The notes: generated by a model not told the origin, from the letters alone. A stretch of DNA of 64,000 nt from Pseudomonas sp. PA15(2017) (GCF_001945395.1 NZ_MSXV01000050.1:166479-230478); one strand, 5' to 3'. Positions 18,182 to 27,019 are shown, numbered from the stretch's first letter. A program made the numbers and translations.

Positions 18182-18274
18182 CGCTATTGTCGGCATCGCC
18201 ACCGATAAACCCATGGCGGTCGGCCCGCCGTGGTGCCAGATGTTCAGGACACGGTGCCTCGCTCGATGGCAGGC

Positions 18275-20554
18275 TCAGTCGTCCATCTGCAGGCTGAGCA
18301 CCTGCAGCTCGGGGTCGGCGTCAATCTGCGCGCGGGTGAAAGGCAATCGCCGCCAGGCCTGCCGGGTGAACAGCTCGGTCTGGTCCTTGAAGTGCGCCGA
18401 AGCCGGATCGCTGGACTGGGAAAACGCCAGCAGTCCCTGGGCCACCGGCCCGCGGTCATCGAAACTGACCAGTTGCAGGTAACTGCTGCCACTGACCACG
18501 GCCAGGCGACCGTCAGCCTGCCGTTCGCTTTGCATCGCATTGTAGATACCAAAGCGCCCATCGCCGCCGGGGATCGGGATCCAGGTGCTGCCACGCTGCA
18601 CCCCTTGAACCTGTCCCCAGGTCGCCTGCGCGGGCAGGCCGGCATCGGCGACCTCACGGCTGGCCTGGCGCAGGGCATCGCTCAGGCGGCTGGCGGCGTT
18701 CGCTTGTCGCCACGCCAGGCCGCGCGGGGTATTCAGCGGATCCGCAGGATCGAACGGTACGCGCCAGGGCACCTCATCCAGCTCCAACGCGGCCATGAAA
18801 CGCTGGAAGTACAGGAAGCCTGCCCCGGCATCCAGCGATGCCTTGCGATTCCAGCTCGCCAAGGCCGAGCAGCCTGGCGCCAACTGCGCGTCGCGAGCGC
18901 GACTCGCGCAGAAAGCGAGCAGATCGTCCAGCAGCAGATCGGCCTGATAAACACGATTGTCGTCCACCAGCGCCTTGAGGAAAGCTTCGCTGAACGGCTG
19001 GTCGCCCTGCTTGCCCAGTTGTTCAAGGGCGTAGCGGGCGCGCAACCCGAGCGGGTGGGCATCACGACTGACCAGCGGCGAGAAACCGCTCAGGGGCTGC
19101 TGCGGATTGCTCAGCCAGGCACTGTCGTTGGAGTTCTGTACGAAATCTTCGCGCTGCAGCAGCGGCAGGTGAGACGCCGCGACCACGCCAGGGGCCGCGG
19201 CGCCCGAGTCATTCTGCCAGTCGCACTCGCTGCGGCTGCCATCCAGGCCCGGCAGCCCCTCGGCGACCAGCGCCGGCAGCGCGCAGGTGGACAGGCGTTG
19301 CAGCGGGATGTGCGGGATGCGCGAACCATTGAAGTACAGTGCCTGCCCCTGATCGTCGGCTGCCAGGGTATTGACCCAGGGAATCCCTTGGTAGGTTTCG
19401 ATGGAACTGCGCAAGCCGCCCACATCGGTGGCGCGGTTGATGGCCAGCCACTGTTCGAGAACGGTGTGGTTGGCCAGGTTGACATCCTGCAGAGCGAATG
19501 CCTGTTCCAGGTTCCAGTCGAGCTTGCCGGGCCAGTTCAGCAACGGGCCGAAGCGCGACTCGTAAAGAGTATGACGCTCGGTCGACAGGCTGCCGTCGGC
19601 CTCGCGAACCTCGACCTGCAACGTGGTTTTGCTCAACGGCAGGCTGCGGCCATCGAACAGGTAGCGGGTCGGATCCTTGGGGTCGAGCGCCAGGCGGTGC
19701 AGGGTAAAGTGACTCGAATTATCCACGGTATGGGTCCAGGCCAGGTGGCGATTGAAACCGATGTTCACCACTGGCAGGCCCGGCAGGGCGGCGCCCATGA
19801 CATCCAGGCGCCCCGGTATGGTCAGGTGCATCTGGTAGAAACGCATGCCGCCGGACCACGGGAAATGGGGGTTGGCCAGAAGCCGGCCCTTGCCGTTCTC
19901 GGTACGCTGGCCGCCCACGGCGATGGCGTTGCTGCCGCGTTCCAGGCGAAAGTCGGCCAGCCGCGCCAGGCTCGGTGGCGCCGCCACGCGGGCCGCGGAA
20001 GCGCCTGGCGGTGCAGCCCCCAGGAGCGCCTCGACGAACTGCCCGAGTCCGCCCTCGACCAGCAGGCGGCGCACCAGGCGCACTAGGTCATCCTCGTGCA
20101 GCGGGCGCAACCAGGCAGCCCCTCGGCAACTGGCCGGCTGCGCGGTATCGGCCAGGTAACGGTTGAAGCCCTTGACGTAGCCGGAGAGCAGCTGCCGCAC
20201 CGCCGGGCTCTGCGCCGCACGGAACTCGGCAAGGGCCTGATCGCGGTTCAACCAGCGGAAGAACAGGTCCGAGGACAGGTTGTCCAGCCCGCTGGATGCA
20301 TGCCCTTCGCGCCCCAGGAAACGGGCGCGTTCGCCGCGTACGGTGAGCACCTCGTCGGCCAGCAGGCACAGATTGTCGCGGGCATAGGCATAGCCGATGC
20401 CATAACCGAGCCCCTGCTCATCGGCCGCCTGGATATGCGGAACCCCGAAGGCTGTCCAGCGAATCTCCACCGACCGTGTGGGTGCCATATCGGCAGCGCT
20501 CGCCAAACTTGCTCCACCCAGGAAGGCAATACCCAGCATCATGGTTTTGTACAC
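18275..20554 (-). CDS. pvdQ: Acyl-homoserine-lactone / pyoverdine precursor acylase PvdQ
   Basis: Periplasmic Ntn-hydrolase that removes the fatty acyl chain from the acylated ferribactin precursor and can hydrolyse long-chain homoserine lactones. The precursor is 759 residues (P. aeruginosa PvdQ about 762). It has a signal peptide (MMLGIAFLGGASLASA), the alpha chain, and the self-cleavage site before Ser in LERGSNAIAVGG, then the long beta chain with NPHFPWSGGMRFYQMHLTIP, NIGFNRHLAWTHTVDNSSHF and FVQNSNDSAWLSNP. I start at GTG 20554: GGAGG at 20560-20564 is five bases before it, whereas the upstream in-frame ATG (20566) overlaps that ribosome-binding site. A PvdS-type promoter lies at 20608-20631. 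Confidence 0.93.
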   Translation of the reverse strand: MYKTMMLGIAFLGGASLASAADMAPTRSVEIRWTAFGVPHIQAADEQGLGYGIGYAYARDNLCLLADEVLTVRGERARFLGREGHASSGLDNLSSDLFFRWLNRDQALAEFRAAQSPAVRQLLSGYVKGFNRYLADTAQPASCRGAAWLRPLHEDDLVRLVRRLLVEGGLGQFVEALLGAAPPGASAARVAAPPSLARLADFRLERGSNAIAVGGQRTENGKGRLLANPHFPWSGGMRFYQMHLTIPGRLDVMGAALPGLPVVNIGFNRHLAWTHTVDNSSHFTLHRLALDPKDPTRYLFDGRSLPLSKTTLQVEVREADGSLSTERHTLYESRFGPLLNWPGKLDWNLEQAFALQDVNLANHTVLEQWLAINRATDVGGLRSSIETYQGIPWVNTLAADDQGQALYFNGSRIPHIPLQRLSTCALPALVAEGLPGLDGSRSECDWQNDSGAAAPGVVAASHLPLLQREDFVQNSNDSAWLSNPQQPLSGFSPLVSRDAHPLGLRARYALEQLGKQGDQPFSEAFLKALVDDNRVYQADLLLDDLLAFCASRARDAQLAPGCSALASWNRKASLDAGAGFLYFQRFMAALELDEVPWRVPFDPADPLNTPRGLAWRQANAASRLSDALRQASREVADAGLPAQATWGQVQGVQRGSTWIPIPGGDGRFGIYNAMQSERQADGRLAVVSGSSYLQLVSFDDRGPVAQGLLAFSQSSDPASAHFKDQTELFTRQAWRRLPFTRAQIDADPELQVLSLQMDD

Positions 20555-20607
20555 CGTTACCTCCATTGGCCCAGCACAGGAACGCGACAAAGCGCGGCAC
20601 AGGGAAA

Positions 20608-20631
20608 ACGCTGAACCAGGCGGAAAATTTA
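20608..20631 (-). promoter_or_regulatory. PvdS iron-starvation box for pvdQ
   Basis: On the minus strand TAAAT is followed by exactly 16 bases and CGT, the established PvdS-dependent promoter pattern, within a GGCTAAATTTTCC context. It lies 54 bp before the pvdQ start. Confidence 0.75.
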
Positions 20632-20854
20632 GCCGGCAGTCGCCACGCCGAGTCGGGTTGGCTGCTGGCGAGGGCACACAGGCGACAAGCGCATCGATCC
20701 ACCGATGAATTGCCAGGCTGCAAGCTGAGTCGGCGAGGCCGAACGGGGAAGTCGCGATAACCTTTTTCAGTGGCGTCGCGCGAGTCGACAAACAATCGCT
20801 TTACCGCACAGCCGAGGTGACGTGCATCGCACAGGATGCACCAGTTCGATCCTA

Positions 20855-21024
20855 GGGTCTGTTCACGATCTTCATGCGCCTGAAGCGGCAACTACAAGGC
20901 AGTTCGCCGATCTACTGTGAGCGCACCATGCGCGCGAAAAATCGCAGGCACTGCACCGATGTGCGCTCTCGCCACTTGGCAACCAAAATCGGCGAAGCTG
21001 AGCCGAAAGATTATGAACAGGCTC
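20855..21024. mobile_element. Candidate MITE-like element
   Basis: A stretch of about 170 bp flanked by inverted ends: the left end GGGTCTGTTCACGATCTT and the reverse complement of the right end, GAGCCTGTTCATAATCTT, agree at 14 of 18 positions. It has no coding capacity and no obvious target duplication. It lies in the 553-bp gap between pvdQ and the fpvI-like gene, otherwise apparently empty apart from the pvdQ promoter. Confidence 0.45.
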
Positions 21025-21107
21025 TTGGAAAAGGCCGGGCAGTCGACAGCGCCACGCTGTACCGCTCGACCGAATGTTGGCCTTGAAGGGGCCTTACAAT
21101 GAGGGCC

Positions 21108-21617
21108 TCACTGCAGAGTCCCGGCGCCCGCCCTGGCGTATTCCATCTCCTTGACCCGGATGCGGCAATGGCGCATGGCATTGACGATGTGCTTTTCCAC
21201 CATGCCCTTGGAAATGCCCATGCGCGCGGCGATCTCCGGATGCGCCAGACCATCGATCTTGCGCAACAGAAACGCTTCACGGCAGGGTTCGGAAAGTTCG
21301 TTCAACGCCCTGCTAACCAGTGCGGCACGCTGCTGCAAGTACAGCGAGTCATGAGGCGCATGCGCGTCTTCGGCGGGCTGTTCCTCGGCCTGCACATCCT
21401 CGATCGAGTGGCTGCGCCGCACCGCCGCACGGCGGTGAGAATCGACAACCAGATTCAGCGCCGTGCGATACAGATAGGCCTGCGGGTATTCGAGGGTATC
21501 GTGCCGCGCGCCTTCCAGCACCTTGACGTAGGCGTCATGGGCGATATCGGCCGCCATGTGCCTGTCACGCAATCGAACCGTCAGATAGCGAACCAACTGC
21601 AGGTAGTATTTTTCCAT
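21108..21617 (-). CDS. fpvI: ECF sigma factor FpvI (FecI-type)
   Basis: An extracytoplasmic-function sigma factor of 169 residues. Region 2 is visible as LVRYLTVRLRDRHMAADIAH plus DAYVKVLEGA and YLYRTALNLVVDSHRR, and region 4 as LNELSEPCREAFLLRKIDGL with the HTH PEIAARMGISKGMVEKHI. Start ATG 21617 (MEKYYLQLVRYL); upstream codons are in the intergenic region. It is divergent from an FecR-type anti-sigma gene and next to pvdQ, the P. aeruginosa arrangement (minus pvdA), so I assign FpvI, which directs transcription of the ferripyoverdine receptor gene. A plain FecI paralogue cannot be fully excluded. Confidence 0.82.
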   Translation of the reverse strand: MEKYYLQLVRYLTVRLRDRHMAADIAHDAYVKVLEGARHDTLEYPQAYLYRTALNLVVDSHRRAAVRRSHSIEDVQAEEQPAEDAHAPHDSLYLQQRAALVSRALNELSEPCREAFLLRKIDGLAHPEIAARMGISKGMVEKHIVNAMRHCRIRVKEMEYARAGAGTLQ

Positions 21618-21705
21618 GATTTCGCGCCCATGATCAGTACTGCCGATTGCCCACACCGGCACGAGCCTTGAGCCGGCAAGCTGTGCATTCTATACTGACG
21701 AAAGG

Positions 21706-21727
21706 TCAAATCATAATAGTTCTCATC
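21706..21727. promoter_or_regulatory. Putative Fur box between fpvI and fpvR
   Basis: TCAAATCATAATAGTTCTCATC (read on the minus strand GATGAGAACTATTATGATTT) resembles the Fur consensus at roughly 11 of 19 positions by my count. It lies between the divergent sigma and anti-sigma genes, where Fur control is expected. Confidence 0.45.
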
Positions 21728-21779
21728 ACGAAGCGCAGTCCTGTCGAGGGGCTGGTCCCGCCCTGTAACCGGTAGCCCG

Positions 21780-22742
21780 ATGCCTCTCCCACCCTCTTCC
21801 GTCCCTGCGAGCGACCCATTGATCGACGAGGCCGCACATTGGTGCATGCGCATGCATGCCGATGATCGTACGCCACAAGAGTGCGAGGCTTTCGAGCGCT
21901 GGCTACATAGCGATCCGCGCCACGCCGAAGAGTACGCTGCGATGCTGGATATCTGGCAGATCAGCGAACACCTGCCCAGGCACCATGCGCGGCCGGCATC
22001 GCCCCCTACCCGCCGCATCGCCAGACCGGCGCTGGCCAGCGCCGCAGTACTGTGTCTGGCCGTTTCGAGCTGGTTTGGCTGGCAGCAGGGCTGGGTGCCC
22101 AACGATGTGCAACGCTTTCAGGCCGACACTCAGAGCCGCCAGGTAATCCTCGGTGATGGCTCGCAGATCCGCTTGAACCGCGGCACCACGCTATGGTTCG
22201 CCAACTTCCGCGACCAGCGCAGCATCACGTTGCGCGAGGGTGAGGCGTTTTTTGATGTGCAGCATGACGCCGATCACCCCTTCGTGGTGCACGCTGGCGC
22301 AGGTAGCGTCACCGTGACCGGAACGCGATTCAATGTCTGGAAGTATCTGGATCAGGTGGTGGTCACCCTCAGCGAGGGCTCGGTAAGGGTACAGAGTCCC
22401 GCCGACCGCCCTGACCAGACAGCCTATCTGACGCCCGGCTTGCAGGCGCGCTACGACGCCAACGGCGAACTGCCGCAGATCGACGCAGCCAGCAGCTCGG
22501 CCCTGGCATGGCTAGATGGCAAGCTGATTCTCGACAATCTGACACTGGCCGAGGCGCTGCCGCAGATCAACCGCTACCTGGACAAACCGGTCTTGCTGGC
22601 GGGCCGGGCCGTGGCCGAGATGCGCATCGGCGGCATTTACAATACCAACGACATCGCCGGCCTGGTGCGCATGCTGCCGACGGTCCTGCCCATTACCTTG
22701 GCCCGGAATGAAGCCGGCAATACCGTCATCCGGCGCCGCTGA
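21780..22742 (+). CDS. fpvR: FecR-type anti-sigma regulator FpvR
   Basis: A 320-residue single-pass inner-membrane protein that holds ECF sigma factors inactive until the receptor's signalling domain signals across the periplasm. The cytoplasmic N-terminal part (~1-80) has the typical DEAAHWCMRM and FERWLHSDPRHAEEY pattern, a transmembrane helix follows (~83-101, SAAVLCLAVSSWFGW), then the FecR domain (GDGSQIRLNRGTTLWFANF, REGEAFFDV, GTRFNVWKYLDQVVVTLSEG) and a C-terminal STN-like part (TLAEALPQINRYLDKPVLL). Divergent from fpvI, so the pair FpvI/FpvR is the parsimonious assignment. In P. aeruginosa FpvR also controls PvdS, which is not in this window. Confidence 0.85.
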   Translation: MPLPPSSVPASDPLIDEAAHWCMRMHADDRTPQECEAFERWLHSDPRHAEEYAAMLDIWQISEHLPRHHARPASPPTRRIARPALASAAVLCLAVSSWFGWQQGWVPNDVQRFQADTQSRQVILGDGSQIRLNRGTTLWFANFRDQRSITLREGEAFFDVQHDADHPFVVHAGAGSVTVTGTRFNVWKYLDQVVVTLSEGSVRVQSPADRPDQTAYLTPGLQARYDANGELPQIDAASSSALAWLDGKLILDNLTLAEALPQINRYLDKPVLLAGRAVAEMRIGGIYNTNDIAGLVRMLPTVLPITLARNEAGNTVIRRR

Positions 22743-22862
22743 ACGATGCCCGCCCTAACGGGCGGTGGCTGCTGCTCTTGTGGATCGACGGCAATAAGGC
22801 GGAAGCGGTTATCGTTGTTTTACCTGTGGGAACAGACACCTAGCTCCACCCCCGTGATTTTT

Positions 22863-22879
22863 CGCGGGCATGGCCCGCG
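22863..22879. repeat. REP-like hairpin
   Basis: CGCGGGCATGGCCCGCG is a compact palindrome of the same type as the REP at 1451-1502; a CTGTGGGAACAG segment about 40 bp before it looks like a decayed outer arm. It lies in the 230-bp gap between the converging fpvR and pvdP genes. Confidence 0.5.
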
Positions 22880-22972
22880 CCTACAAATACTCAACCGATG
22901 GCCGCTTGCGCCTCGTTGCAGTCATCGCACAGGACACGGCGCCGGAAGGTTGTGAACAGCTTCTGAGGCCCG

Positions 22973-24592
22973 TCATCGACCAGACGCCTCTGGCCCCGCC
23001 GCCAGGTGGCGGGCGTACCAGGGCCGGCGCGGGATGCGCCCGGCCAGGCGGCGGGCCTCTTCCTCGGCATCATGGATAACGTGCAGCGCCAGTTTCATGG
23101 TTTCGATATCCAGTTCACCGCCACCGCCGCCATTGCTGCGCCCCCAGGCGCCACAGCCAGCCTGCGCCGGGCCCAGCCATGGCTGATCGACCTCGACCCA
23201 GCGCCCCTTGGCGAACCACGGAACACCATCGACCTCGCGACGCCTGACCTGTCCGGGATGTGCCTGCTCGTGCGCCTGGAACCAGTCCTCCAGGCGGTCG
23301 TCGATCCAGCCATGGAAGGCCCAGAACACCGGGTTCACGTGGGAGGAGAAGGCATCGGCCAGATAATCGTTCTGCGGGCGAAACCAGCGCTCGGAGAAGT
23401 CGTTCGGCGCTCGATCGTAGATCATCGGGTACTGGCTGTTCGGATCCCGGCCCACGGACGCCCAGCACATGTGCAACCAATCGTGCAGCCCCAGTTCGAT
23501 GCGACTGCCCAGCTCCCCCAGACACAGGGTGGCCAGGTACTCGGGGTTCTGGTACTGCGCTTCCCAGAGCTGGAAATTGCCGTAAAAGCCCTCGCTGCTC
23601 TTAACGTCCCGCAACCACTGGTTGAAGGCGTCGTCGCCCGGCTGTTCCCAGGCCGGCGGCACCGAGTAGCCATCACTGTTCTCCAGGTAATCCACGAACG
23701 ACTGGATGCCATGGCCGATGAACGGCTTGGGCGGCGGAAAACGTTTCCAGGATTTCAATTCCTGGAAGCTGCGAGCTTCTCTGAGCATGCTGCGGTGCAT
23801 GTACAGGAAATCTTCGCCCGAGCCGTTCATGTGTCGATGCTTGCCACGGGCATCGCGCTCCTGACCGAGTGGCCCAGGTTGCCAGCCCAACCCGCGCAGA
23901 GACTGGCGCCGACTGTCGTCGAGCCCGTGCCAGAGGTCTCGGCTGGCATGCCACAGCTGGTGGAACAGGCGGTGCCAGGGGGCCACCAGCCAGGCGTGTA
24001 AAGCCGGCTCATAGGGCAAACGCTCACGCGCCTGGACGAACGGCCGGCGCTTGGCCAGGAACGCGGCCTCGACCACTGACCACCCCGGCTGGCTGCCGCG
24101 CCGACGCAGCTTGCCGGTTAGCGTCGCCGGCCCTCCACCGGTACTCCAGACATCCCAGATTTCGTCGAATATCGCCGTGCACTCATAGGCCTGATCGGCG
24201 TCGTCGACCAGTTTCCAACGCAGGTTGGCCCCCTTGTCGGGCGACAGGTCGCCGAACAGCTCGAAGCCACCCGAGCCGAAGGGGCGGCGGCCGAGATGCC
24301 CGCGTAACGCGCGACCGGACGGCCCCACATCCAGCAGCAGCTCCAGCCCGTCGCCGGTGAAGTCCGCAAACGCCTCATGCCCGTCGAGCAGTTGGAAATC
24401 CCAGATACCGACCAGGCGCCCGGCCAGCAGATTCTGTGCGAGGGAGGGCGACTCGAGGGTGGGGTCCTCGGCCAACGCCGCTTCTTCGATGGCGCGATAG
24501 TGCCGGTAGCCCACCAGGGGCAACCCCACCCCACCCGCCGTGGCCGCCACCGCAGCCGCCCCCGCCAGCAACCCACGCCGAGAAACCTTCAT
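22973..24592 (-). CDS. pvdP: Tyrosinase PvdP
   Basis: Copper-dependent periplasmic tyrosinase that oxidises ferribactin to dihydropyoverdine, forming the chromophore. The protein is 539 residues (P. aeruginosa about 544). The N-terminus is a twin-arginine signal ([20 protein letters not shown]), expected for a folded cofactor enzyme. The C-terminal half carries His-containing segments for the dicopper centre: GKHRHMNGSGEDFLYMHRSM, LGLHDWLHMCW, and FSSHVNPVFWAFHGWIDDRL. Single PvdS-type promoter at 24638-24661. In P. aeruginosa pvdRT-opmQ lie between fpvR and pvdP; here the two genes are adjacent. Confidence 0.9.
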   Translation of the reverse strand: MKVSRRGLLAGAAAVAATAGGVGLPLVGYRHYRAIEEAALAEDPTLESPSLAQNLLAGRLVGIWDFQLLDGHEAFADFTGDGLELLLDVGPSGRALRGHLGRRPFGSGGFELFGDLSPDKGANLRWKLVDDADQAYECTAIFDEIWDVWSTGGGPATLTGKLRRRGSQPGWSVVEAAFLAKRRPFVQARERLPYEPALHAWLVAPWHRLFHQLWHASRDLWHGLDDSRRQSLRGLGWQPGPLGQERDARGKHRHMNGSGEDFLYMHRSMLREARSFQELKSWKRFPPPKPFIGHGIQSFVDYLENSDGYSVPPAWEQPGDDAFNQWLRDVKSSEGFYGNFQLWEAQYQNPEYLATLCLGELGSRIELGLHDWLHMCWASVGRDPNSQYPMIYDRAPNDFSERWFRPQNDYLADAFSSHVNPVFWAFHGWIDDRLEDWFQAHEQAHPGQVRRREVDGVPWFAKGRWVEVDQPWLGPAQAGCGAWGRSNGGGGGELDIETMKLALHVIHDAEEEARRLAGRIPRRPWYARHLAAGPEASGR

Positions 24593-24637
24593 CTGTACCC
24601 ATCCGCTCGTCCGCTCCCATGAGCGTATGCCCCAAGA

Positions 24638-24661
24638 ACGAATGCCCGGACGTGGAATTTA
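24638..24661 (-). promoter_or_regulatory. PvdS iron-starvation box for pvdP
   Basis: Minus-strand TAAAT, 16 bases, CGT, ending 46 bp before the pvdP start. It lies back-to-back with a second, plus-strand box for the azurin gene. Confidence 0.75.
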
Positions 24662-24671
24662 TCCGCCGCCC

Positions 24672-24695
24672 TAAAGCCCTGCCCCCGCCATTCGT
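24672..24695 (+). promoter_or_regulatory. Probable PvdS box before azurin
   Basis: CCTAAAGCCC followed by 16 bases from TAAAG to CGT at 24693-24695. Only the last base of the TAAAT element differs, and the spacing is exactly that of the other boxes in this locus. It is ten bases from the divergent pvdP box and about 105 bp before the azurin ATG. Confidence 0.5.
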
Positions 24696-24800
24696 TCAAT
24701 CAGCTCAACCCTGGCGGCTGTCGAGCTTTCAGTGCCCCGCGACGCCGTCTCCGGCTCGCGCTGAAACGGTAGAGCCCCTTCCACCCCTGCGGAGAACCCC

Positions 24801-25250
24801 ATGCAACGAGCCCTGCTTCTGACTCTTGGCCTTGCCCTTCCCGGCCTGGCCTGGTCGGCCAGCGATTGCGCGATCGAAATCCATGGCACCGACCAGATGA
24901 CCTTCGACAAGCGCGAGATCGTCGTGCCCGCCCAGTGCGAGCGCTTCACGGTCACCCTGAAACACCCCGGCACCCTGCCAAAAGAGGTCATGGGGCACAA
25001 CTGGGTCCTGAGCACGACCGCCGACATGCCGGCGATCATCGCCGATGGCAGCGCCGCCGGCGTCGAACAGGGCTACCTGAAGCCCGAAGACCCTCGCGTC
25101 ATCGCCCACACCCGCCTGCTCGGCGGCGGCGAAGAAGACAGCGTGACCTTCGATACGAAAGCACTGAAGGCAGACGGCGACTACCAGTTCTTCTGCTCCT
25201 TCCCCGCCCATTCGGTGCTGATGAAAGGTCGCCTCAGGCTCGACTCGTGA
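24801..25250 (+). CDS. azu: Azurin (type I blue copper protein)
   Basis: A periplasmic electron-transfer copper protein; 149 residues including a signal peptide (LLTLGLALPGLAWSA). Copper ligands are in place: Gly-His in VMGHNWVLSTTADMPAII, and the Cys-His-Met loop FFCSFPAHSVLMKGRLRL. The disulfide pair is present (SDCAIEIHGTDQM and PAQCERFTV). The usual Gly before the second His ligand region (FPGHS) is Ala here. It is located between pvdP and pvdM, where no azurin is found in P. aeruginosa, and appears to have a PvdS-type promoter. A second azurin elsewhere in the genome is likely but not visible. Confidence 0.9.
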   Translation: MQRALLLTLGLALPGLAWSASDCAIEIHGTDQMTFDKREIVVPAQCERFTVTLKHPGTLPKEVMGHNWVLSTTADMPAIIADGSAAGVEQGYLKPEDPRVIAHTRLLGGGEEDSVTFDTKALKADGDYQFFCSFPAHSVLMKGRLRLDS

Positions 25251-25365
25251 AGCATCAGGCTGCCAGTGCCGGTGGCGTCACTCCCTTTACGGCTCATGCT
25301 GGCGGTCAAGCCGTTCAGGCCAGCTGGCGTACTGACTGCTTCGGTTGGTATGCATTCAATACAGG

Positions 25366-25503
25366 TTGGGATTGCCGTAGGACGATGGCCATCTGCAAGG
25401 CCGCGCATACCAGCTCGGCGGGCATCTTGGACGCCATGGCCCAACCCACTACCTTGCGCGAGTAGAGGCCCAGCACGGCAGCCAGCGGCACTAAGAGCAC
25501 CGT
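25366..25503 (-). pseudogene. Relic of an IS3-family transposase (OrfB)
   Basis: A ~45-codon minus-strand fragment reads VPLAAVLGLYSRKVVGWAMA, then SKMPAELVCAALQMAIVLRQ, a typical DDE-transposase segment of IS3 family OrfB proteins. Both sides are unrelated sequence, no inverted ends remain, and the gap 25251-25537 has no other gene. It is an old insertion scar between azurin and pvdM. Confidence 0.7.
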
Positions 25504-25537
25504 CGCCGAGCGCTATTCCTACAGGCTCCTGGCAGCG

Positions 25538-25561
25538 TAAATTTTTCCTCACGCCACTCGT
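25538..25561 (+). promoter_or_regulatory. PvdS iron-starvation box for pvdM-pvdO
   Basis: TAAAT, 16 bases, CGT in a CGTAAATTTTTCC context, 56 bp before the pvdM ATG. I see no separate box before pvdO, so the two genes probably form one unit. Confidence 0.75.
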
Positions 25562-25617
25562 TCTCCCAACGACCGCCGGCATCCCAGCCGGCGCTGAACC
25601 GTCCACACGGGAGCCCC

Positions 25618-26961
25618 ATGAGAACGAGCCGCACCACCTGGAAATGGCCACTGCTGATTCTGTCGCTGTTGCTCCTGGCGACAGCCGCACTGCTGATCTG
25701 GTGGTTCCTGATCCGCGACACCGCCCTCTACCCAAAGGAGGTCATCGCCCGCGCCAACGCCCTGCAGGAACGCATTCTCTCCTTCGACGCGCATCTGGAC
25801 ATCCCGCCCGACTTCGGCAGCGAGGGCGCGGAGGCGAATCGCGACGGCTCCGGGCAGTTCGACCTGGTCAAGGCCGAGCGCGGGCGCCTGAGCGGCGCCG
25901 CGCTGACGGTATTCGCCTGGCCCGAATTCTGGACAGGCGCCAACAGCCCGCACCGTCCCAACGCTGGCTTCGTCGAGGCAGCACGCCACGAGCAGGAAAC
26001 CCGTTATCGCATCATCACCGGCATCGCCCGCGACTTCCCCGAGCGCGCGGGCATCGCCTACACCCCCGCCGACTTCCGGCGCCTGGCTCATGAAGGCAAG
26101 TTCGCCATCGTCATCAGCCTGCTCAACGCCTACCCATTGGGCGACGACATATCCCGACTGGACGACTGGGCCGCCCGGGGCATGCGTATCTTCGGTTTCA
26201 GCTACGTCGCCAACAATGCCTGGGCCGACTCGTCGCGGCCCATGCCGTTCTTCGGCGACTCGCCCGACGAACTGGGCGGCCTGTCCGAGTTGGGCCGCCA
26301 GGCGGTTGGCCGTCTCAACGAACTCGGCGTAGTCATCGACGTCTCGCAGATGTCCAGCGCCGCGCTGGAGCAGACCGCCCAGCTCACTCGCGCCCCCATC
26401 ATCGCCTCGCACTCCGGCGTGCGCAGCCTGGTGGACCTGCCGCGCAACCTCACCGACAGGGAAATGCGCCTGATCCGCGATACCGGCGGGGTGGTGCATA
26501 TCGTCGGCTTTAGCTCCCAGCTCAAGGCCTTTTCCCGCGAAACCCTGGACAAGGTCAATCGTATGCGCGCCGATTTCGACCTGCCCGCGGTACAGAACCT
26601 GGCTCAGGCCAGCATGCCCGCCGACCCGGTTTTTTCCATCTGGCCGGAGAAGCGCTTCGGTGAATACGCCAGCCGGCTCTATCCGATTCTTGAAGCCGAC
26701 TCACGGGCGTCACTGAAAGAGCTTGGCGACAGCATCGACTACGCGGTGAACAAGATCGGCATCGACCATGTGGGCATCAGCTCGGACTTCAACGATGGCG
26801 GCGGCATCATCGGCTGGGAGAGCGTCGCCGACACGCGCAACGTCACCGCCGAGCTCATCCAGCGGGGTTACTCGGATGAAGACATCGCCAAACTCTGGGG
26901 CGGAAACTTCCTGCGAACTTGGGAGACGGTACAGGCGCGCGCCGCTGGCAACCAACAATAG
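25618..26961 (+). CDS. pvdM: Periplasmic dipeptidase-like PvdM
   Basis: A 447-residue member of the M19 (renal dipeptidase-like) family needed for pyoverdine maturation in the periplasm. Residues ~10-32 form a hydrophobic anchor (WPLLILSLLLLATAALLIWW), followed by the M19 metal-site motif SFDAHLDIPPDFG, then IASHSGVRSLVDLPRNLTDR, VVHIVGFSSQL and HVGISSDFNDGGGI. Order, length and motifs fit PvdM of P. aeruginosa. It shares a PvdS promoter with the downstream pvdO, 58 bp away; the pvdN gene that usually lies between them is missing. Confidence 0.88.
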   Translation: MRTSRTTWKWPLLILSLLLLATAALLIWWFLIRDTALYPKEVIARANALQERILSFDAHLDIPPDFGSEGAEANRDGSGQFDLVKAERGRLSGAALTVFAWPEFWTGANSPHRPNAGFVEAARHEQETRYRIITGIARDFPERAGIAYTPADFRRLAHEGKFAIVISLLNAYPLGDDISRLDDWAARGMRIFGFSYVANNAWADSSRPMPFFGDSPDELGGLSELGRQAVGRLNELGVVIDVSQMSSAALEQTAQLTRAPIIASHSGVRSLVDLPRNLTDREMRLIRDTGGVVHIVGFSSQLKAFSRETLDKVNRMRADFDLPAVQNLAQASMPADPVFSIWPEKRFGEYASRLYPILEADSRASLKELGDSIDYAVNKIGIDHVGISSDFNDGGGIIGWESVADTRNVTAELIQRGYSDEDIAKLWGGNFLRTWETVQARAAGNQQ

Positions 26962-27019
26962 GAAGCATCGCCCTCTGCACCGCTCCCGTAAAAACTGACT
27001 CGAATAGGGATTCAACGAA

